NCBI RefSeq assembly: GCF_021729145.1
Contig: NZ_JAJSLW010000021.1
Coordinates: forward strand, 22,028 to 86,027
Direction of reading: 5' to 3'
DNA from: Membranihabitans maritimus
GTDB taxonomy: Bacteria > Bacteroidota > Bacteroidia > Chitinophagales > Saprospiraceae
Length of the DNA stretch: 64,000 bases
The position numbers were made by a program, and so were the translations under genes. Shown piece by piece: positions 39,676 to 50,400 of the stretch. Under the pieces are notes generated by a model. The model was given only the letters and a program-made list of their open reading frames with translations. It was not told where the DNA came from and did no database searches. Position 1 is the stretch's first letter, and every line of letters begins with the position of its first letter.

Positions 39676-42519
39676 ATGATCACACTGCCGCAAGCCCAGT
39701 ATTTTGCCTATAAACTAACACAAAGACATCCTTCGAATAGCCTGGAAAAATTCAGCGAAACTCTTCTGGATGCAAAGGTAGAATTAAATCCTCATCAAGT
39801 GGAAGCTGCTTTATTTGCCTTTCGATCCCCATTATCAGGAGGAGCGATCCTGGCGGATGAGGTAGGTTTGGGGAAGACAATCGAAGCCGGGATTTTATTA
39901 TCCCAAAGTTGGGCAGAGGGGAAGCGAAAGATTTTGATTCTATGTCCGTCCAGTTTGAGAAAACAGTGGGCTAATGAACTTATGGAAAAGTTTTATTTGC
40001 CTTCGGTCATATTAGAAAGTAAAACTTATAAAGAGCATATTCTTAATAAGAGAGGTAGTCCTTTTGATCAAGATAAAATCATAATAGCATCCTATCATTT
40101 TGCGAAAAACAAAGCGGAAGATCTTCAAAATATTAATTGGGATCTGGTAACGATTGATGAAGCGCATCGATTGAGAAATGCATACAAAGAATCCAATGTT
40201 ATTGGAAATACCCTAATGCTGGCATTAGAAGGGAAACCTAAGATCCTGTTAACTGCTACGCCTCTACAAAATTCTATAATGGAGTTATTCGGCCTTATTT
40301 CTTTTATAGACCCTATGACGTTTGGAGATAAAAATAGCTTCAAGAGACAATTTTCGTACGCTGGTCAAGTGAATTACCCGGATTTGAGAGACCGATTAAA
40401 ACCAATATTGCACAGAACTTTGAGAAGACAAATTAACTATCTCAAGTTTACCAATAGGCATCCACTAACATTTCAATTTGAACCAACTAAAGAAGAACAA
40501 AAGCTCTATGAGGAGATTAATAACTATTTACTAAGAGAGGAGTTGTTTGCTTTACCCCGAAGTCAGCGCCATTTGCTGACACTAATAATGAGAAAATTAC
40601 TTGCTTCTTCCAGCTTCGCAATTACCAGAACGCTAAAATCATTGATCCGTAGACTAGAGAATTTATTGAAAAACGAAGTTTATACAAAGACATTCGATGA
40701 TGAAATAGACGAGGACTATGAAAGCTTTGATGAATATCTGGATGAAGAAGGCATTGAAGAAATACAGTTAAATGAAGACTGGGACGAAAAGGATGTTGAA
40801 AAATTAAAAGAAGAAATTGCCGATCTCAAAGAATATGTTTCAATTGCTGAAAATATACAGAACAATGCAAAAGGAAAAAAACTTCTGGTGGCACTTGAAA
40901 AAGGATTTGCAGAACTCAATAAAGCAGGAGCTCCGGAAAAGGCATTAATATTTACCGAGTCTACACGAACTCAGACATATTTGTATAATTTGCTCAATGC
41001 CAGAGAAGCTTATAAAGACAAAGTAGTACTATTCAACGGCTCAAATAATGATCCCGGTTCCAGAGAAATTTATCAAAACTGGTTACTAAAACACAAAGGA
41101 ACAGATGTAGATACCGGGAATAAAAAAATTGATACCCGCCAGGCTATTGTAGATTGCTTTCAATCGGAAGCTAAAATTATGATCGCCACGGAAGCAGCCG
41201 CAGAAGGTATAAACCTCCAATTTTGTGCAATGGTAGTGAATTATGATCTGCCATGGAACCCGCAAAGAATTGAACAGCGGATAGGTCGTTGTCATCGATA
41301 TGGCCAAAAGAACGATGTAGTTGTTGTAAATTTTTTGAATGTAAGAAACCAGGCGGATCAGCGCGTACATCAACTACTGGATCAAAAATTTAACCTATTC
41401 CGAGGAGTATTCGGAGCTTCAGATGAAGTACTTGGCACGATAGAATCCGGGGTTGATTTCGAAAAAAAGATCGCAAAGATATATCAAAATTGCAGAACTA
41501 AAGGAGAGATCAACCAGGCCTTTGATGAATTGGAACGTCAGATCGAAGAAAATAAAGAATTAAATGCCAAGTTTGAAAATGCCCGGCAGGACCTTTTTGA
41601 GAACTTCGATGCCCAGGTAATTAATAAACTCAAAGTAACGGACCGGGAAACTAGATTTTTCCTTGATAAACATGAAAAATGGCTTTGGGAACTTACTAAG
41701 TATGCACTGTCAGAGGATGCAGATTTTAACGATGGAGAATACCAATTCAATTTGCACAATAAACAAAATGGTAAAATATCTCCAGGCAAGTATGCACTAC
41801 TCAAGGAACTTCCCGGATGCACGCGGTATCGAATGCGGCACCCTCTTGCTCAAAATATTATTACTGAATTCAAAAATAAAGTAGTTCCTCAGGGACATAT
41901 CTCTTTCATATATAGCAACTCGGGACAGAACATTTCGATATTGGAACCATTTAAAGGGAAAAGTGGTCTAATCCGGTGTGCCCTACATACGATTCATTCG
42001 TTTGAAACCGTGGATCATTTAATTGCTGTTGCAACGATCGATGATCAATGCCTCAGTCAGGAAGCAGTAGAATGGTTATTAACTTTGTCAGCTACATATA
42101 ATATAAAGAGAATCAAGTCTAATATAAGCCTGGAAACGATGGTCAATGACAGAAAACAAGATTTTATCGAGAAAATAAAGCAAAAGGATAAACAGAATTT
42201 TATCGAAGAGACGAACAAACTTACGAAATGGGCGGAGGACAAGGAAAGGGAATTGGATAAGCAATTGGATGATGTAAAAGCTAAAATTCGAAACCTGCAA
42301 AACGAAAAAGCCATCGTGGAGGATGAATTAGACATGATTAACCTGGAACAGAAAATCCAAAAACAAACCCGGAAGAAGAATAAACTTAGAAGAGAGATAT
42401 TAGATCTAAGCGATGAGATTTTAGAAGATAGAGATGAAATTATTGAGAACTTAAAAAACAAGATGCAGCGGGAAGAAATCTTAAACGATTTGTTTACTTT
42501 AACTTTTGATATCAAATAG
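39676..42519 (+). CDS. SNF2/RapA-type superfamily II helicase, first gene of a four-gene defence-like operon
   Basis: This 947-residue ATPase carries a Walker A in ADEVGLGKTIEAGI (about 60-67), DEAH at 161-164, LLTATPLQNS and the motif VI arginines in PWNPQRIEQRIGRCHRYGQ. The long C-terminal region ends in a charged coiled coil (about 820-930). The layout resembles HepA/RapA-like DNA translocases. An acidic insertion (about 340-400, many Asp/Glu) interrupts the two RecA lobes. It is followed within 30 bases by a DNA methyltransferase, and then by an AlbA/Schlafen-type gene and a Res-like helicase-nuclease, so it is very likely the motor of a DNA-modification-linked defence system. Confidence 0.85.
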   Translation: MITLPQAQYFAYKLTQRHPSNSLEKFSETLLDAKVELNPHQVEAALFAFRSPLSGGAILADEVGLGKTIEAGILLSQSWAEGKRKILILCPSSLRKQWANELMEKFYLPSVILESKTYKEHILNKRGSPFDQDKIIIASYHFAKNKAEDLQNINWDLVTIDEAHRLRNAYKESNVIGNTLMLALEGKPKILLTATPLQNSIMELFGLISFIDPMTFGDKNSFKRQFSYAGQVNYPDLRDRLKPILHRTLRRQINYLKFTNRHPLTFQFEPTKEEQKLYEEINNYLLREELFALPRSQRHLLTLIMRKLLASSSFAITRTLKSLIRRLENLLKNEVYTKTFDDEIDEDYESFDEYLDEEGIEEIQLNEDWDEKDVEKLKEEIADLKEYVSIAENIQNNAKGKKLLVALEKGFAELNKAGAPEKALIFTESTRTQTYLYNLLNAREAYKDKVVLFNGSNNDPGSREIYQNWLLKHKGTDVDTGNKKIDTRQAIVDCFQSEAKIMIATEAAAEGINLQFCAMVVNYDLPWNPQRIEQRIGRCHRYGQKNDVVVVNFLNVRNQADQRVHQLLDQKFNLFRGVFGASDEVLGTIESGVDFEKKIAKIYQNCRTKGEINQAFDELERQIEENKELNAKFENARQDLFENFDAQVINKLKVTDRETRFFLDKHEKWLWELTKYALSEDADFNDGEYQFNLHNKQNGKISPGKYALLKELPGCTRYRMRHPLAQNIITEFKNKVVPQGHISFIYSNSGQNISILEPFKGKSGLIRCALHTIHSFETVDHLIAVATIDDQCLSQEAVEWLLTLSATYNIKRIKSNISLETMVNDRKQDFIEKIKQKDKQNFIEETNKLTKWAEDKERELDKQLDDVKAKIRNLQNEKAIVEDELDMINLEQKIQKQTRKKNKLRREILDLSDEILEDRDEIIENLKNKMQREEILNDLFTLTFDIK

Positions 42520-42547
42520 CCCAAAAGCGAAATTTAGAATAAAAAAT

Positions 42548-45500
42548 ATGAGTGACATTCTTCAGACAGACCACTATAAAAAGCTACAAAGGATCCTGAC
42601 CGATATGTTTCAACTGGATCAGGCCGAACTGGATTTTGGGATTTATCGCATAATGAACCAAAAAAGACGAGAAGTCATCGATTTTCTCGAAAACGATTTA
42701 TTAACTACGGTTCACGAAGTTCTTTCCTCATCCGGTGATTCTTCACTCAATGAACAAAAGAAAAGCCTGTCCGAAATGGAACGCAACCTCCGTGCTGCGG
42801 GCATAGATCCTGACACCAACGAAAAGGTCCTGGAACTCCGACGAGAAATCGATAAAGGAGGTACCACAGAATACCTGGAACTCGAAGTATATTCCCATCT
42901 CACAAGATTTTTCCGGCGTTACTATAAAGAGGGAGACTTTATCTCTCAACGCCGATACAAAGACGGAGCCTATGCTATCCCATACAATGGAGAAGAAGTC
43001 AAACTCTACTGGGCCAATCACGACCAGTATTATATCAAGACCGGAGAGTATTTCAAGAACTACTCTTTCAAAATAGGTGACAGTAAAAAGGTGGTCTTTG
43101 AGCTAAAAGATGCAACTACCGAAAAGGACAATAACAAAGCTCAATCCGGTAAGGAACGTCGATTCTTTCTTTGTCAGTCTAATGATAAAGACTCATTTGA
43201 AGAAAAAGATGATACATTGCATATTTATTTTCATTATGACATCCCTTCCAGTGCCAAAGCTAAACAAGAACAACTGAATAAACAGGCTTTTGAAATATTG
43301 AAAAATGTATTGCCCGAATCATGGAAACAGGAATTACTAAGACAGGAACCCACCGAAAAGAATCCCACTCGGACTTTACTCGAAAAAAGGCTCCATGACT
43401 ATACGGCAAGAAATACTTTTGACTATTTTATTCATAAAGATCTGGGGGAATTTCTCAACCGAGAGCTGGACTTTTATATTAAAAATGAGATCCTGCATAT
43501 CGATGATATAGATCTCAGTGGTAAGCAAAGCTTTCTGCAACAACTAACTTTCATAAAGGCCTTTAAGTCCGTCGCCCAGAAAATAATTACTTTTCTGGCT
43601 CAAATCGAAGACTTTCAGAAAAAGCTTTGGCTGAAAAAGAAATTAGTTGTCCAGAGTGATTACTGCATTACCCTGGACCGGATCGATGAAGCTTTTTACG
43701 AGGAAATTGTTGTAAACGATAATCAAAGAAGGGAATGGGTATCCCTCTATGCTATTGATGAATTGGAGTGGTATTCTGAACCCCTATCTATAGATTTCTT
43801 ACGGAACAATCCTTATCTGATGGTCGATACAAAGTTTTACGGTAGAAGATGGAAATATAAACTATTAGAAACAATTGATCATTTAGATGACAAGACGAAT
43901 GGATTGATGATAAATTCAGAGAATTTTCAAGCATTAAAATTGTTATCTTATGCTTATAAAAAACGCTTGAAATCAGTACATATTGACCCTCCATATAATA
44001 CCGAAACATCAGGATTTAATTATAAAAATGCTTACGAAAGTTCAAGTTGGATTAGCTTTATGTATGATAGACTTTTAGAATCTAGAAGATTATTAGGTAA
44101 TGATGGAGTAATAATGTGCCACATTGACCACAATGAGTACGAAAAATTATGGTATATAATGAAATTAATATTCCCTATTAACCAAGGGACAGTAATATGG
44201 GACAAAAGACATCCTGCTCCTGGATCATCAATGATTGCAAGGCAACATGAATATATTGTTACAAATTCGATTACAGACATCAAGCTTTACAGAAAGAAAC
44301 CAAATGCTGTGAAAATTATTGAAAAAGCAAATTCCTTAATTAAATCTGAGGGAGAAGTAAATGATGATGTCAGAGCTAAGTTTAGGTCATGGATAAACAA
44401 ACAAGATTCATTTTCTGGTGGAGAAAAGGCATACAACAAAATAGATGATAATGGAAGAGTATTTCAATCTGTTCACTTGGGTGCTTCAGAACAAAGAACT
44501 GACGAAAAATATTTTAAGCCCTTTATTCACCCTAAAACAGGTAAAGAATGTCCTGTTCCTTCAAGAGGTTGGACAGGTGAACCATCTTTTATGAATAATC
44601 TTCTTAAAGATCAAAGGATTATTTTTGGTGAGGATGAAACTACTCAACCAAGAAGAATATATTATTTGGATGAATCTATGGAAGGTGAATTAACCACCGT
44701 TGTACAAAACGCATCAAAAGGCAAGTCATATACAGATCGATTAGGTTTTAACTTCCCATATTGCCACCCAGTAGATCTATATGAAGAATTAAGTTGGATT
44801 GGTTGTCCCGAAAAGAAGGGGATATTGATAGACTATTTTGCCGGTTCGGGCACTACAGGGGAAGCAGTAATAAATTTAAATAGAGAAGACGGGGGAGAAA
44901 GAAAATACATAATGGTTGAAATGGGTGATTACCTTAACTCTCTAATCAAGCCCCGCGTTCAAAAAGTAGCCTACAGTGATGAATGGAAAAATGGTAAACC
45001 TGTATCCCGAAAAGGGATTTCCCATTGTTTCAAATATATGCGATTAGAGAGTTATGAAGACACCTTAACTAATTTGGAGCTTCAATCTCAAGAAATGGAA
45101 CAGGGAATGAAATCAGACTATATGCTACGATACATGCTGGATGTAGAAAGTCGGGACAGCTTGTTAATGACGAAAGCCTTCAAACGGCCTTTCGGATATA
45201 CTATAAAAACTACCGAGCAAAATGAGGTCAAAGAAACCGAAGTGGACCTGGTCGAAAGCTTCAATTACCTTATCGGACTTATCGTAGAGACCCAGGAGAT
45301 CATCCGGGGCTATGTGGTAATCACCGGGAAAAACCCGGAAGGCGAAAGGATACTGATTATTTGGCGGGATATGGATCAACACGACAATGCTGCATTAAAT
45401 GAATTCTGTCAAAAAATGAGGTTCAATCCACTGGACACAGAGTTTGACCATATCTATGTAAATGGGGACAATAATCTCGAAAATCTGAAAACCGATGAAG

Positions 45501-45574
45501 ATCGATGGAAAGTAACGTTGATAGAACATGAATTCCACAAACGCATGTGGGAAATGAACGATGTAAAAACGTAA
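42548..45574 (+). CDS. Type III Mod-like adenine-specific DNA methyltransferase
   Basis: A 1008-residue methyltransferase. The catalytic motif IV, DPPYNTET, at 480 comes before the SAM-binding motif I, DYFAGSGTTG, at 762. This is the order of beta-class amino-methyltransferases such as type III Mod subunits, so N6-adenine methylation is expected. The region of about 440 residues before DPPY is long and of unknown role. The start at 42548 (MSDILQTDHY) replaces a longer frame that would overlap the helicase gene. The next gene starts three bases after the stop. It presumably protects host DNA while the partner helicases act on unmodified DNA. Confidence 0.88.
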   Translation: MSDILQTDHYKKLQRILTDMFQLDQAELDFGIYRIMNQKRREVIDFLENDLLTTVHEVLSSSGDSSLNEQKKSLSEMERNLRAAGIDPDTNEKVLELRREIDKGGTTEYLELEVYSHLTRFFRRYYKEGDFISQRRYKDGAYAIPYNGEEVKLYWANHDQYYIKTGEYFKNYSFKIGDSKKVVFELKDATTEKDNNKAQSGKERRFFLCQSNDKDSFEEKDDTLHIYFHYDIPSSAKAKQEQLNKQAFEILKNVLPESWKQELLRQEPTEKNPTRTLLEKRLHDYTARNTFDYFIHKDLGEFLNRELDFYIKNEILHIDDIDLSGKQSFLQQLTFIKAFKSVAQKIITFLAQIEDFQKKLWLKKKLVVQSDYCITLDRIDEAFYEEIVVNDNQRREWVSLYAIDELEWYSEPLSIDFLRNNPYLMVDTKFYGRRWKYKLLETIDHLDDKTNGLMINSENFQALKLLSYAYKKRLKSVHIDPPYNTETSGFNYKNAYESSSWISFMYDRLLESRRLLGNDGVIMCHIDHNEYEKLWYIMKLIFPINQGTVIWDKRHPAPGSSMIARQHEYIVTNSITDIKLYRKKPNAVKIIEKANSLIKSEGEVNDDVRAKFRSWINKQDSFSGGEKAYNKIDDNGRVFQSVHLGASEQRTDEKYFKPFIHPKTGKECPVPSRGWTGEPSFMNNLLKDQRIIFGEDETTQPRRIYYLDESMEGELTTVVQNASKGKSYTDRLGFNFPYCHPVDLYEELSWIGCPEKKGILIDYFAGSGTTGEAVINLNREDGGERKYIMVEMGDYLNSLIKPRVQKVAYSDEWKNGKPVSRKGISHCFKYMRLESYEDTLTNLELQSQEMEQGMKSDYMLRYMLDVESRDSLLMTKAFKRPFGYTIKTTEQNEVKETEVDLVESFNYLIGLIVETQEIIRGYVVITGKNPEGERILIIWRDMDQHDNAALNEFCQKMRFNPLDTEFDHIYVNGDNNLENLKTDEDRWKVTLIEHEFHKRMWEMNDVKT

Positions 45575-45577
45575 GGG

Positions 45578-47458
45578 ATGTATAAGGAAGAAAACAGGAT
45601 TCATGACTTAATAAAAGAATTGAACCATACGGATGAACATTCCAGACTGGAGGCTAAGAAAGGAAGTGACGCGGGCAGATCCATCCTGGAAACGATATGT
45701 GCATTTTCGAATGAACCGGGTTTAAACGGTGGAACGATCCTATTGGGTATTGAGGATGAAAAAAACGTACTCTTTCCAAGTTATCATATTGTGGGGGTGG
45801 AAGATCCTGATAAGTTGCAAAATGACTTAGCTTCGCAATGTGCAGAATCGTTTAATCAATCCATCAGACCCAAAATGTCTGTAGAATTAGTCAATGATAA
45901 GAATGTATTAATCATTGATGTAGAAGAACTGCCTGAGCAGATGAAACCCGTATATTTTAAAAAAACCGGATTGCCTCATGGAGCTTATCGCAGAATTGGA
46001 TCTTCTGACCAACGGTGTACTGAAGACGACCTGTTTATCTTTTATAATAAAGAAGACTCCTTTGATAGTGCTGTCATAGAAGATTCGGGTTTAGAAGACA
46101 TCAGTGAAGAAGCGGTTGATTTATATAGAAAATTAAGATCGAAGGCCAATGCAAGTGCTGAAGAACTTCAGTATGAAAAAATTGATTTGCTAAGGGCATT
46201 AAATTGCATTAAGAAGATTAAGGGAGAATGGAAGTTAACCAATACAGGCTTAATTGTTTTTGGAAAAAAAATGGCTTTGCGTAGACTATTGCCTATGATC
46301 CGTGTGGATTATATTCGGCTTCCGGGAAAAGAGTGGGTTGAAAATCCGGAGGAACGGTTTACTAGCTCTTTAGACTTAAGGGGGCCTTTAATTGAGCTTG
46401 TTAACCGTACGATAAGCACTATAGCTGATGACTTACCAACAGATTTTTTGCTCCCTGAAGGCAGTCTCCAGGCCCAACACAAATGGCAATTACCCTATAG
46501 GGTTTTGCGTGAAGCGGTTGTGAATGCTTTTATTCATAGAAGTTATAGAGTTAATCAACCTATTCAGATACTCAGGTATTCGAATAGAATTGAAATAATC
46601 AATGCCGGTTTTTCTTTGAAACCGGAAGAATACATTGGTGAACCGGGATCTGTAAACAGAAACTCTTTTATTGCTGCTATTTTTCACGAAACGAATCTCG
46701 CTGAAACAAAAGGAACCGGTTTTCGAACAATGGAAAAATTAATGCGGGAGTCAGAGATGCTACCACCGACTTTTGAAAGTAATCATTCAAAAAATAATTT
46801 CACCCTGCGATTGCTCTTTCATAACCTACTCAGTGAAAGAGATATAAAATGGTTATCGCAGTTAAATATGTATGAGTTATCAGAAAATCAAAAATTGGCA
46901 CTAATCTTTGTCCGGGAAGTCGGAGCTATCGACAATAGTACCTACCGACAACTATCGGGTATAAAAAGCGCTGAAGCAAGTATGGAGTTAAGGGACTTAC
47001 GGGAAAAAGAGCTTTTAAACCAAAAGGGCTCCAGAAAAATGACTTATTATATACCAGGGAAGGTGCTTTTGCCATTCTTATCTACCCAGGTACTCCCCTT
47101 ATCACCCCAGGCAAAATCCTTATCACCCAGGGAGCCTGCCTTATCACCCCAGGCAAAATCCTTATCACCTCAGGCCGTTGAAGATGAATTACCCGGACAA
47201 ATTCAACAGAAGTTGGACAGATTGGGTAAAAGAACAAAGGACAAGAAACAATTTATAGAACTGATACTAGAGTTATGTAATTTTCGCTCCTATTCAATAT
47301 CGCAACTTGCAATGATGTTAAAACGAGATGAAAAATATTTGAAGAAAAATTATTTAAACCCATTGATAAAGGAAAAAAAGCTTTGTTATACCATACCTGA
47401 AATGATTTCTCATCCCAGGCAAAAGTATCAAACGGTAAGGCAAGAAGTAAAGAACTAA
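45578..47458 (+). CDS. Schlafen/AlbA_2-type putative ATP-binding protein with winged-helix tail
   Basis: A 626-residue protein with an N-terminal AlbA_2 (Schlafen AAA-4) domain (EDEHSRLEAKKG-like start TDEHSRLEAKKGSD, GGTILLGIEDE). A GHKL-like ATP-binding region follows (LREAVVNAFIHRSYRVNQPI, NRIEIINAGF, KGTGFRTMEKLMRE), with winged helices after residue 430. A linker of five 7-residue repeats (LSPQAKS type) at about 501-535 precedes a last HTH (residues about 555-600). Such proteins often appear in defence islands beside methyltransferases and helicases. It lies three bases after the methylase and two before the Res-like gene. Confidence 0.8.
   Translation: MYKEENRIHDLIKELNHTDEHSRLEAKKGSDAGRSILETICAFSNEPGLNGGTILLGIEDEKNVLFPSYHIVGVEDPDKLQNDLASQCAESFNQSIRPKMSVELVNDKNVLIIDVEELPEQMKPVYFKKTGLPHGAYRRIGSSDQRCTEDDLFIFYNKEDSFDSAVIEDSGLEDISEEAVDLYRKLRSKANASAEELQYEKIDLLRALNCIKKIKGEWKLTNTGLIVFGKKMALRRLLPMIRVDYIRLPGKEWVENPEERFTSSLDLRGPLIELVNRTISTIADDLPTDFLLPEGSLQAQHKWQLPYRVLREAVVNAFIHRSYRVNQPIQILRYSNRIEIINAGFSLKPEEYIGEPGSVNRNSFIAAIFHETNLAETKGTGFRTMEKLMRESEMLPPTFESNHSKNNFTLRLLFHNLLSERDIKWLSQLNMYELSENQKLALIFVREVGAIDNSTYRQLSGIKSAEASMELRDLREKELLNQKGSRKMTYYIPGKVLLPFLSTQVLPLSPQAKSLSPREPALSPQAKSLSPQAVEDELPGQIQQKLDRLGKRTKDKKQFIELILELCNFRSYSISQLAMMLKRDEKYLKKNYLNPLIKEKKLCYTIPEMISHPRQKYQTVRQEVKN
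47078..47182 (+). repeat. Five in-frame 21-bp tandem repeats
   Basis: Units start at 47078, 47099, 47120, 47141 and 47162. Units 2 and 4 (47099-47119 and 47141-47161) are identical. They encode LSTQVLP, LSPQAKS, LSPREPA, LSPQAKS and LSPQAVE, a Ser-Pro-rich linker that can expand or contract without breaking the frame. Confidence 0.85.
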
Positions 47459-47460
47459 AT

Positions 47461-50400
47461 ATGAAACTCAATCAAGCCAAACTTAATCAAGCCTTACTCC
47501 TGAACCGATATATGCTCTATCTATTTGGAGTGAATGAATTTGAAGGCCTGGCTACACACCTGACCGATTCGCGAAACGAAGGATGGACAGAAGACCATAT
47601 CAGTTATTTTCATCGCATTTTGGTTACCCGGCTGTATAGTAATACCCATTTGACCGAATCTTTATTACTGGAATATGATCAGAATATATTTTCCCATACT
47701 GACCATATCAATGGAAAACGTGATGAGCCGATTTCCTGGAAGTATTTTCAGTATCTGAGTTTGTTGTTTACCGAAATTTATCTGGATAGATATTTTTCCA
47801 ACAAATACCAACTCCTCAAAGACATTAATGCTTTCGTCGATAGATTTAACGATCCCCTGGATCGGGAAATACCCAATAATCAGGATCTAATCTTTCCCCA
47901 CTTTAAACTGGAAGAACTCAATAAACTGGCTTTTTGGAATGCTACGGGATCAGGGAAAACCCTATTGATGCATGTAAACATTCGACAGCTTTTATACTAT
48001 ACAAAAAAATATAACTACATTCCGTTTGAAAACATCTTATTAGTCACCCCCAATGAGGGTCTATCAAGACAGCATTTAAAGGAATTTGGAACATCCAATA
48101 TTGAAGCCGAGTTGTTTAATAAGTCCGGAGGTGGACTATTTTCCAGACAGGTAGTCAAGATCATTGATATTCATAAGCTGAATGATGAAAGTGGGGATAA
48201 GACAATAGCAGTGGAAGCATTTGAGACCAATAATTGCGTATTAATAGATGAAGGACACCGCGGTATTTCCGGGGACCATTGGAAGCGAAGAAGAGACTAT
48301 CTAAGTCAAACGGGATTTGCGATAGAATATTCTGCTACCTTCGGTCAGGCAGTAAGTACTTCTAAAAAGAGTGAAAAAGCGGTTCTCAATGAAGAATATG
48401 GTAAATCTATATTGTTTGACTATTCGTATAAATATTTTTATCACGATGGATATGGCAAGGACTATAGGATATTAAACCTTCCCACGGATGAAGATCAAAT
48501 TGTATTACATAAATATTTGATAGGAAGCTTGCTGAGTTTCTATCAGCAAAAAGTGATTCATAAAGACCATCCTACAGAAGCTAAGAACGTATTCCTTATC
48601 CACAATCCATTGTGGGTGTTTGTAGGAGGGACTGTAACGTCGGGATATAGTAAAAGAAATGCTTCAGATATTCTCCAGATTCTCCATTTTTTTCAGCGAT
48701 TTGTAGAAAACGAAAATGAAAGCGTTGAAATCATTCATTCCATACTTGATGCAACGGACGGTCTGGTAGATGCCGGGAACCGGTCGATTTTCAGGAATTT
48801 CTTTACGTATATAACATCTTCAGGTCTAAATGCACAAGAAGTGTATCAGGATATTCTAATAAAATTATTCAACACTTCTTTTTCAGGCGGGAATCTATTT
48901 GTGGACAAACTGAAAGGACAGGATGGTGAAATGGGTATACGTGTAGGAAATGGTGAATACTTCGGGTTAATTAACGTAGGGGATAGTTCTAAGTTGTTCA
49001 AGCTTACACAAGAGGAAGATATACTGGGAGTAGAAAAAGAATTTAGTTCTTCCTTGTTCCAAAAAGTCAATGATGAAGAATCTCATATAAATGTACTAAT
49101 AGGAGCAAAAAAGTTCACGGAAGGATGGAGTTCCTGGCGTGTAAGTACCATGGGCTTGATGAATATAGGGAGAAGTCAGGGATCGGAAATTATTCAGTTG
49201 TTTGGCAGGGGTGTTCGCCTGAAAGGATATGACTTTAAGTTAAAGCGCTCTACAGCGCTTCTTTCTCATGAAAGGCCGGAGAATGGGATTCCGACCTATA
49301 TAAAGCCTTTGGAAACCCTAAATGTATTTGGTATCCGTGCGGATTACATGGAACAATTCAAGGATATACTAGAAGAAGAAGGGCTACCTAATGGAGAAAA
49401 AGAATATGTGACTATTCATTTACCAACTATGCTTACGGTAGAATTGGACAAGGCAAAACTCAAGATTTTCCGGGTAAAGGAAAATGTAGACTTTAAAAAA
49501 CTGAAGGTAATAGATTTGCTCCCTGATTCATTACCCGAAGGAATGAGAATCAAGCTCGACTGGTATCCCAAGGTCCAAACCTATATAGCAGTATCCAGTA
49601 GGGTTTCGGATATAGAAGTCCACTACTCCGGGAAATTGAACAGTAACCACTTAAAGCATTTCAATTGGTTCGAGGTATACGAAGAAATTATCAAGTTCAA
49701 AAATGAGCGAAGTTGGTATAATTTGTCCATCTCTTTCGAAACCATTCAGCAAATTCTTGCGAACAATCAATGGTATGAGCTATATATTCCGGAGGATGAA
49801 CTCGCTATGGATAGTTATCAAAAAGTAATCCGGTGGCAAGAAATTGGCATTGCTTTACTAAAACTCTATATAGATAAATACTTCAATATAGAAAAACAGA
49901 AGTTTCTACAAGACTTCATCGAAGTCATTGAATTAACACCTGGAGATCCTAATTTTTTTGAGGAATATAAGATCGAAATCGAACAATCGATGGAATCGAT
50001 TCAAAATCAACTGTTGGGTATTAAGCAACTGGTCGAAAAACAGGAGTTTAAAGGGGATGTAGAAGTGAGTCAGGGCTTGAATGTTTTTGAGTTTGCCAAT
50101 CACCTGTATATGCCGTTAGTGAGTATTAATGAAAAGAAATACAGAGATCTGGTAAAGATCTCTCCTGTGGCCTTAAATACTGGTGAAAAACGGTTTATGG
50201 AAGATTTAAAAGCATACTATGAATCAAATAAGGAATTCTTTGAGCATCACAACCTCTATTTACTACGAAATACAAGTAGAAAGGGAATTGGATTTTTTGA
50301 AGCGAATGGATTTTATCCCGATTTTATAATGTGGCTGGTATCTAATGAGGAGCAATATATAGGTTTCATAGACCCTAAAGGATTACGAAATATCAATGGA

